From Anaerolineae bacterium (GTDB lineage Bacteria > Chloroflexota > Anaerolineae > JAAYZQ01): a stretch of DNA of 7,575 nt. Shown here piece by piece: positions 6,846 to 7,575 of the stretch. The notes below the pieces were generated by a model. That model was not told the origin of the DNA and did not search any database. It saw only the letters and a program-made list of their open reading frames with translations. Position 1 is the first letter of the stretch, and each line of letters starts with the position of its first letter. The translations under genes and the position numbers were made by a program. Location of the stretch: positions 1 to 7,575 of the forward strand of contig JAFGOG010000318.1 in the NCBI GenBank assembly GCA_016926595.1. The letters run 5' to 3'.

Positions 6846-7575
6846 TCAATGCGCCGGGCTGGTGCGCAGCACCAGCGGCAGGTAGACGGTGTAGCGCCGA
6901 GATTCGCCGCCGTCGACGGCGTGGGGGACGGTGTCGTGGTTGGTCCAGCGCACCGTGTCGCCCAGTCCGATGGTGACGGTCGGCGGGTCAAAGCCGGCGG
7001 CGGTGATAGAGACGTCGTACGTCGTGTTGGACGGGCCGGGGTTGAGCCCCGTCGTTAGGCTGCACGTCTGTCCTGTGGTGGTGGGATTGACCACCACGGT
7101 ACCGGTGTGGTCCGGGCTGGCGCGGTCGTGGTAGGGATAGGCGCCTGCAACCGCAAAGGTGTGGCTCCAGGATACGCCGGCAGCCAGGTCCGGGCAGGTA
7201 ACCGTTCCAGAGACTGTCACCTGCACCTGGCCCGCAAACATCTCATGCGTGGCGCGCACCGTATAGTTGCCGGGCAGGTCGCCGGCGGTGTACCGGCCCA
7301 CGGCCGAGATCGAGCCGCCGGTGGCCTCCCAGGTGGGCGTGATGGGCACATAGTAGCCGGCGGCGTCGTGGCCGGAGGCGTTGAACAGGCGCTGCTGGCC
7401 GGCATCCACCACCGCGTCCTGGGGCCACACGGTGATCCCGGCCAGCGCCCCGGCCGGGGCTCTGTCGGGCCAAAAGAGCCAGGTGGCCGCGTCGCCCAGG
7501 ATGGGCGTGTGGCTGCCCGGCTCGTAGGCCCAGGAGCGGCCGTAGAGCAGCACGGCCGGCTCGAGCGCCTGTTCC
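6846..7575 (-). CDS. Secreted-type protein, C-terminal part: BIG2-like Ig domain and rearranged cupredoxin (5' truncated by window)
   Basis: The frame is open to the right edge, so the true start is outside. A GTG at 7553 is an unlikely start because no signal peptide follows. The visible part is about 243 residues. A BIG2-like Ig domain (about 7206-7442) shows ITVWPQDAVVDAGQQ, TPTWEATGGSIS and GRYTAGDLPGNYTV. Next comes a stretch like the C-terminal half of a cupredoxin (about 7089-7199; SWSHTFAVAGAYPYHD, then TGTVVV). A linker follows, then a stretch like the N-terminal half (about 6903-7022; GFDPPTVTIGLGDTVRWTN, then HAV). In the C-half the usual copper-ligand Cys and His positions are Asp and Ser, so copper binding is doubtful. 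The protein ends VYLPLVLR plus TSPAH. It is probably a surface or extracellular protein. The solenoid gene follows 195 bases downstream on the same strand, so the two may be cotranscribed. Confidence 0.88.
   Translation of the reverse strand, partial: EQALEPAVLLYGRSWAYEPGSHTPILGDAATWLFWPDRAPAGALAGITVWPQDAVVDAGQQRLFNASGHDAAGYYVPITPTWEATGGSISAVGRYTAGDLPGNYTVRATHEMFAGQVQVTVSGTVTCPDLAAGVSWSHTFAVAGAYPYHDRASPDHTGTVVVNPTTTGQTCSLTTGLNPGPSNTTYDVSITAAGFDPPTVTIGLGDTVRWTNHDTVPHAVDGGESRRYTVYLPLVLRTSPAH
6864..6887 (-). other. C-terminal VYLPLVLR motif (protein 3)
   Basis: This lies five residues before the stop and matches the tails of the other two proteins. It immediately follows the cupredoxin N-half, so it could instead be a remnant of a loop inside an ancestral cupredoxin domain. 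It is therefore the least clean of the three cases. Confidence 0.55.

Overview
This GC-rich window carries three large genes for secreted, multidomain surface or extracellular proteins and no recognisable enzyme, transporter, RNA gene, mobile element or CRISPR array. The style of the proteins suggests a Chloroflexota bacterium of the Anaerolineae/Caldilineae/Ardenticatenia type. The clues are beta-helix proteins with an NYWGD-SGP-HP motif, CARDB and DUF11 domains, a choice-of-anchor U domain, and a Y-L-P-L-x-x-R C-terminus. This assignment is inference from family resemblance; there is no phylogenetic marker gene here.

Layout: (1) 1-101 is upstream sequence with a Shine-Dalgarno site. (2) 102-3563 (+) encodes a 1153-residue secreted protein: signal peptide, FnIII-like domain, right-handed beta-helix, CARDB-like domain, a metallopeptidase-like module whose zinc motif has been erased, and two Ig-like domains. 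(3) 3564-3731 is a convergent intergenic region with a long, near-perfect hairpin that probably ends transcription of the plus-strand gene. (4) 3732-6650 (-) encodes a 972-residue secreted protein: signal peptide, a long Asn/Gly-rich solenoid, an Ig/PKD-like domain, an acidic calcium-type loop opening a choice-of-anchor U domain, and two DUF11 repeats. The solenoid half is much poorer in GC than everything around it. (5) 6651-6845 is a leader with a strong ribosome binding site for that gene. (6) 6846 to the right edge (-) is the 3' part of a third secreted-type gene, with a BIG2-like Ig domain followed by cupredoxin halves in reversed order.

The unifying observation is that all three proteins, otherwise unrelated in domain content, finish with nearly the same short motif (VYLPLVVR, IYLPLILR, VYLPLVLR) at or within 5 residues of the stop. 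No hydrophobic anchor or LPXTG follows. A shared terminal tag on three different architectures is what a C-terminal sorting or attachment signal would look like. The choice-of-anchor U domain in the second protein belongs to a group named for pairing with different anchoring tails. No sorting machinery is encoded in the window, so how such a tag would work cannot be seen here.
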